In this document: positions 38,914-41,866 of the stretch, one piece after another
How positions within the stretch are numbered: the first letter of the stretch is position 1
Layout: every line of letters starts with the position of its first letter
Source: Alphaproteobacteria bacterium
GTDB taxonomy: Bacteria > Pseudomonadota > Alphaproteobacteria > Rickettsiales > JAIXRX01
Length of the DNA stretch: 41,866 nt
Reading direction: 5' to 3'
Assembly: GCA_027485005.1 (NCBI GenBank)
Contig: JAIXRX010000035.1
Location: 1 to 41,866, forward strand
Position numbers and translations under genes: made by a program
Notes under the pieces: generated by a model
Told to the model about the DNA's origin: nothing
The model's database searches: none
The model's input: the letters and a program-made list of their open reading frames with translations, nothing else

Positions 38914-39750
38914 ATGTTTCGTTTGGGTCGTTCTTCCTATTTACAAGGGTTTGGTGGCGGCGGTCGTGGTGGTAATTTCACCTTCGCGCTTATTTTGGTG
39001 GCGATGGCGTTTTTCAGTTATTTCAGTTCCAGCGAACATAATGAATTAACGGGCGAGACCCAGCGTGTGGCGCTCAGCGCGGATCAAGAAATTGCGCTAG
39101 GTCTCAATGCCGCGCCGCAAATGATGAGCCAATATGGTGGCGAGGACCGTAATGCGCGCGATGTGGCGCGGGTGAAAGCGATTGGTGCGCGGTTGGTGGA
39201 GCGCAGCGCGGTGGCCAGAACCAATTGGCAATTTGAATTTCATTTGCTGGCGGATAATCAAACCATCAATGCCTTTGCACTGCCAGGTGGACAGGTGTTT
39301 ATTACGCGGGCTTTGTATGAGCAGCTCGACACTGACGGCCAACTAGCGGGGGTGCTAGGGCATGAGATTGGACATGTGGTGGCACGCCACGGCGCCGAAC
39401 ATATGGCCAAAGAAAAACTGACCCAAGGGCTGGCACAGGCAGCGGTTGTAGCGTCGGGGGATCATGGGGCAGGGCAGATGGCGGCCATGGTAGGAAAAAT
39501 GGTGAATATGAAATATGGGCGCGAAGATGAGATAGAATCGGACGTGTTGGGCGTGCGTTTTATGAGCGAAGCAGGCTATGATCCGCGTGGTTTGCTGCAT
39601 GTGATGGCGGTCTTGAAAAAAGCAGCGGGTGGCAAACGGCAGGCTGAATTTTTTAGTACCCACCCGAATCCTGATAACCGCGAGCAGCGGATTTTAGCGG
39701 CAATTGAACAAGCATTCCCGCAAGGTTTGCCAAGCGGTTTAGAGAAATAA
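38914..39750 (+). CDS. M48-family metalloprotease
   Basis: 278 residues from the ATG at 38914 with GGAG 7 nt upstream; an earlier in-frame start lies inside the terminator. One N-terminal membrane segment (about 20-36, FTFALILVAMAFFSYF) then a periplasmic peptidase domain with zinc motif LGHEIGHVVARH and the third ligand in EDEIESDVLG, and FFSTHPNPDNREQRI near the end. Likely role in envelope protein quality control (BepA/YcaL-like). It may form an operon with the following YqhA gene, 12 bp away. Confidence 0.9.
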   Translation: MFRLGRSSYLQGFGGGGRGGNFTFALILVAMAFFSYFSSSEHNELTGETQRVALSADQEIALGLNAAPQMMSQYGGEDRNARDVARVKAIGARLVERSAVARTNWQFEFHLLADNQTINAFALPGGQVFITRALYEQLDTDGQLAGVLGHEIGHVVARHGAEHMAKEKLTQGLAQAAVVASGDHGAGQMAAMVGKMVNMKYGREDEIESDVLGVRFMSEAGYDPRGLLHVMAVLKKAAGGKRQAEFFSTHPNPDNREQRILAAIEQAFPQGLPSGLEK

Positions 39751-39762
39751 TAGGAGAAAAAA

Positions 39763-40290
39763 ATGAGTGACCACCCGAATGCTGTTGAGCGTATTTTCGA
39801 AAAAGGATTATTTGCCAGCCGTTGGTTGATGGTGCCTATTTATGTAGGGCTTGCGTTAGCGCTTGTACTACTTTTGTTTAGCTTTGCCCAAGAGTTGCTG
39901 CATTTGTTTAGCGCTATTCCGAACATCACGCAGTCGGAAGTGATTTTGGGTATTTTGTCGCTTATCGATTTATCGCTTGCGGGAAATCTATTGCTGATTG
40001 TGATTTATTCTGGCTACGAAAACTTTGTATCTAAAATCAATACAGATGACCATGAAGACCAGCCCGATTGGAAAGGCTCGGTAGATTTTACGGCACTGAA
40101 GCTAAAACTGATTGCCTCGATTGCGGCGATTTCTGCGATTCATTTGCTCAAAGTATTTATGGATATTGGAAAATATACGGAAGACCAGATTCGTTGGATG
40201 GTGATCATCCATGTGGTGTTTGTTATTTCTGGTGTGATGCTCGCGTGGATGGATAGTATTGCGGCCAGTGCAAAATCCTATAAGAAATAA
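39763..40290 (+). CDS. YqhA/UPF0114 family membrane protein
   Basis: 175 residues. Begins with FEKGLFASRWLMVPIYVGLA, the UPF0114 signature, and has four hydrophobic segments (about 18-45, 58-80, 112-130, 140-160) with GYENFVSKI between the second and third. Function unknown. AGGAG precedes the ATG. Its stop lies one base from the stop of the convergent next gene. Confidence 0.88.
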   Translation: MSDHPNAVERIFEKGLFASRWLMVPIYVGLALALVLLLFSFAQELLHLFSAIPNITQSEVILGILSLIDLSLAGNLLLIVIYSGYENFVSKINTDDHEDQPDWKGSVDFTALKLKLIASIAAISAIHLLKVFMDIGKYTEDQIRWMVIIHVVFVISGVMLAWMDSIAASAKSYKK

Positions 40291-40291
40291 A

Positions 40292-40852
40292 TTAGCGCAT
40301 CATCGCTGTTTCATAGGTGATGGCGGAGTTTGGCGCGTTGCGTCCAGCGCGGCGTGCATCTTCCATTTTTACAAAGCTTTTAGTGGGAGCCTCAGGCTCA
40401 TTCGTTTCTTGCCCACGCGGCAGGTCCATGCTGGGCAGGTTATTATTGACCGCCGGCGCTTCTTTTTGCACGCCTGCACTGAGGGTGGGTTCAACACCGC
40501 CCATGCCGCGTTCTAGGCCGCGTCCTTGAGCAAGGCTGGCTTCTTGTGCGGCGGCCTGCTGTTGGTCTTTAGCTGCGCCGATGGAAGTTCCAATCGCTGA
40601 TCCAATCATTTTACCCAAAAGTAAAACCCCTGCTGCGGCTAAGCCTGCGACGGCAATAGGACCGATAAATGCGGGTAATGCAAAAGAGCCAATGCTTATA
40701 ATACCTGCGGCACTTGTGCTGAGCAGGCCACCTGCCGTCGCGAGAGAGGAAGTAACTGCACCATAGGTGGCATATGCGCCTGCGGCACCTGCCAGTAAGC
40801 CCAAAAGCCCACCCCACATTTTGCCTTTCTGTGTATTTTCACCTTCTTCCAT
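40292..40852 (-). CDS. Gly/Ala-rich membrane protein, unknown
   Basis: 186 residues. Residues ~12-95 are a run of Gly/Ala/Leu-rich hydrophobic segments (WGGLLGLLAGAAGAY, ALPAFIGPIAVAGLAAAGVL) with glycine-zipper character; the second half is hydrophilic and probably disordered. GGAGG lies upstream of the ATG. No family recognised; the composition recalls the gene at 37657. Confidence 0.65.
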   Translation of the reverse strand: MEEGENTQKGKMWGGLLGLLAGAAGAYATYGAVTSSLATAGGLLSTSAAGIISIGSFALPAFIGPIAVAGLAAAGVLLLGKMIGSAIGTSIGAAKDQQQAAAQEASLAQGRGLERGMGGVEPTLSAGVQKEAPAVNNNLPSMDLPRGQETNEPEAPTKSFVKMEDARRAGRNAPNSAITYETAMMR

Positions 40853-40963
40853 GCTGGCCTCCTTAAATTACTGCCATCTTTATTTTTCTACTATAGCGCA
40901 GAAAGGTTAAAGTTTTATGACAGTGTGGCAGGAAAGCAGAAAATAGAGGAAATGAGGTGCGTT

Positions 40964-41668
40964 TTAGGCCGCCAGTAAGGCTTGCAGCATCGGCGCGCCG
41001 TCGGCACCACCCACCATGCTGTCGGCATAGCGCTCAGGGTGCGGCATCATACCCAGCACGTTTTTACCTGCATTAAACACGCCTGCAATATTGCTGAGTG
41101 AGCCGTTCGGGTTGGCTTCCGCCGTTACTTGGCCATCCTCGGTGCAATAGCGGAAGGCGATTTGGTCATTGTCTTCCATAGCTTTTAGCGTGTCAGCCGC
41201 TGCAAAATAATTGCCGTCATGATGCGCCACAGGAATGGTGATAACTTGGTTTTTGTTGTAGTTTTTGGTGAAGGCGGTGGCGGTGCTTTCCACGCGCAGC
41301 TGCACGGGTTTGCAAACAAATTTTAAGCCCGCATTACGCAATAACACCCCTGGGACAAGGCCAGCCTCGGTCAGAATCTGGAAGCCATTGCAAATGCCAA
41401 GGGTCAAGCCGCCGCGATTCGCATGAGCGACCACGTCTTTCAGAATGGGTGAATTCGCTGCCATGGCGCCCGAGCGCAAGTAATCACCATAGGAAAACCC
41501 ACCCGGCAACACCACTAAATCCACTTTTGGCAAGGCCGCATCCCCGTGCCAGACTTTGGTGATGTCCGACGGTTTGGCCGCACCCGACACCGCCGCCAGC
41601 GCGCTGAGCGCCGAATAGGCGTCGCGGTCGCAGTTGGAACCAGGGAAGGTAATGACAGCAGCTTTCAT
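40964..41668 (-). CDS. purQ: Phosphoribosylformylglycinamidine synthase subunit PurQ
   Basis: 234 residues. Class I glutamine amidotransferase supplying ammonia to PurL in purine synthesis. Nucleophile Cys in LTLGICNGFQILTEAG; catalytic His/Glu in MMPHPERYADS; GGFSYGDYLRSGAMA forms the oxyanion region. N-terminal FPGSNCDRDAY is typical. Complete, with the length normal for alphaproteobacterial PurQ. Confidence 0.96.
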   Translation of the reverse strand: MKAAVITFPGSNCDRDAYSALSALAAVSGAAKPSDITKVWHGDAALPKVDLVVLPGGFSYGDYLRSGAMAANSPILKDVVAHANRGGLTLGICNGFQILTEAGLVPGVLLRNAGLKFVCKPVQLRVESTATAFTKNYNKNQVITIPVAHHDGNYFAAADTLKAMEDNDQIAFRYCTEDGQVTAEANPNGSLSNIAGVFNAGKNVLGMMPHPERYADSMVGGADGAPMLQALLAA

Positions 41669-41777
41669 GGGCTTTTCCTTGAAGTAATAAGAATTTTTAT
41701 CTTTTTGCCGCAGTCTTCATCATTTCGCAACAATTTTAAGATATGGTAAGCTTATTCAACCTTAAGAAAAAGGCTTT

Positions 41778-41866
41778 ATGTCCTCAACCCAATCTCCCGC
41801 AGCCACTCAGTGGAATGAAAAAGTCAGAGGATTTCGTGCCGTTGCGAAGGGAGAAGGCTTGTCTGA
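41778..41866 (+). CDS. Start of an unidentified gene (cut by window end)
   Basis: ATG at 41778, with AAGGC upstream; 29 codons are open to the window end (MSSTQSPAATQWNEKVRGF...). Divergent from purQ. Too short to identify. Confidence 0.5.
   Translation, partial: MSSTQSPAATQWNEKVRGFRAVAKGEGLS

Overview
The window is a piece of an alphaproteobacterial chromosome with a complete-looking Mu-like transposable prophage inserted in it. The host assignment rests on the gene order plsX-fabH-ihfA-merR-tRNA-Pro, which is typical of Alphaproteobacteria. The genus cannot be read from the sequence.

Left host flank (1-5138, + strand): 3' part of mutS, rpmF, plsX, fabH, ihfA, a MerR-type regulator, a truncated copy of a tRNA 5' end, an intact tRNA-Pro(GGG) and a long hairpin. 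Right host flank (37591-41866): a glycine-rich membrane protein, an OmpA-domain envelope protein, an M48 metalloprotease, a YqhA/UPF0114 membrane protein, an unknown Gly/Ala-rich membrane protein, purQ, and the first codons of another gene.

Prophage (5139-37590, 32,452 bp): the ends are TG...CA and are flanked by a 5-bp direct repeat ACTGT (5134-5138 and 37591-37595). Both ends carry copies of a 16-bp motif CGACACTTAGTTTGTC (one with a single change), starting exactly 7 nt inside each terminus, as expected for binding sites of a MuA-type DDE transposase. The phage left end is at the high coordinates. From there: repressor c (+ strand, S24 autoprotease), then on the - strand ner, three small early genes including a ClpX-zinc-domain look-alike, transposase A, target-activator ATPase B, early genes ending in gemA and a single Mor/C-family activator. 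Next come lysis genes (endolysin, Rz with embedded Rz1), small and large terminase, portal, gpF, protease with nested scaffold, cement protein, major capsid, head-tail genes, sheath, tube, tail chaperone with a -1 frameshift extension, tape measure, baseplate genes, tail fibre, and at the right end a membrane protein and a DNA methyltransferase.

The most informative non-coding signals are two near-identical 20-bp dyads (ATTGTAG-N6-CTACAAT), one in front of the endolysin and one in front of the protease gene. In both places the dyad centre lies 32.5 nt from a plausible -10 box, which lies 13 nt from the ATG. This predicts two activator-dependent late promoters producing leaderless or nearly leaderless mRNAs. 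No cargo operon such as a recognisable defence island is visible. The novelty here lies in regulation and overlapping coding: dyad-driven late promoters, frameshift, nested genes, structured RNA regions and the ClpX-like mini-protein next to the transposase.
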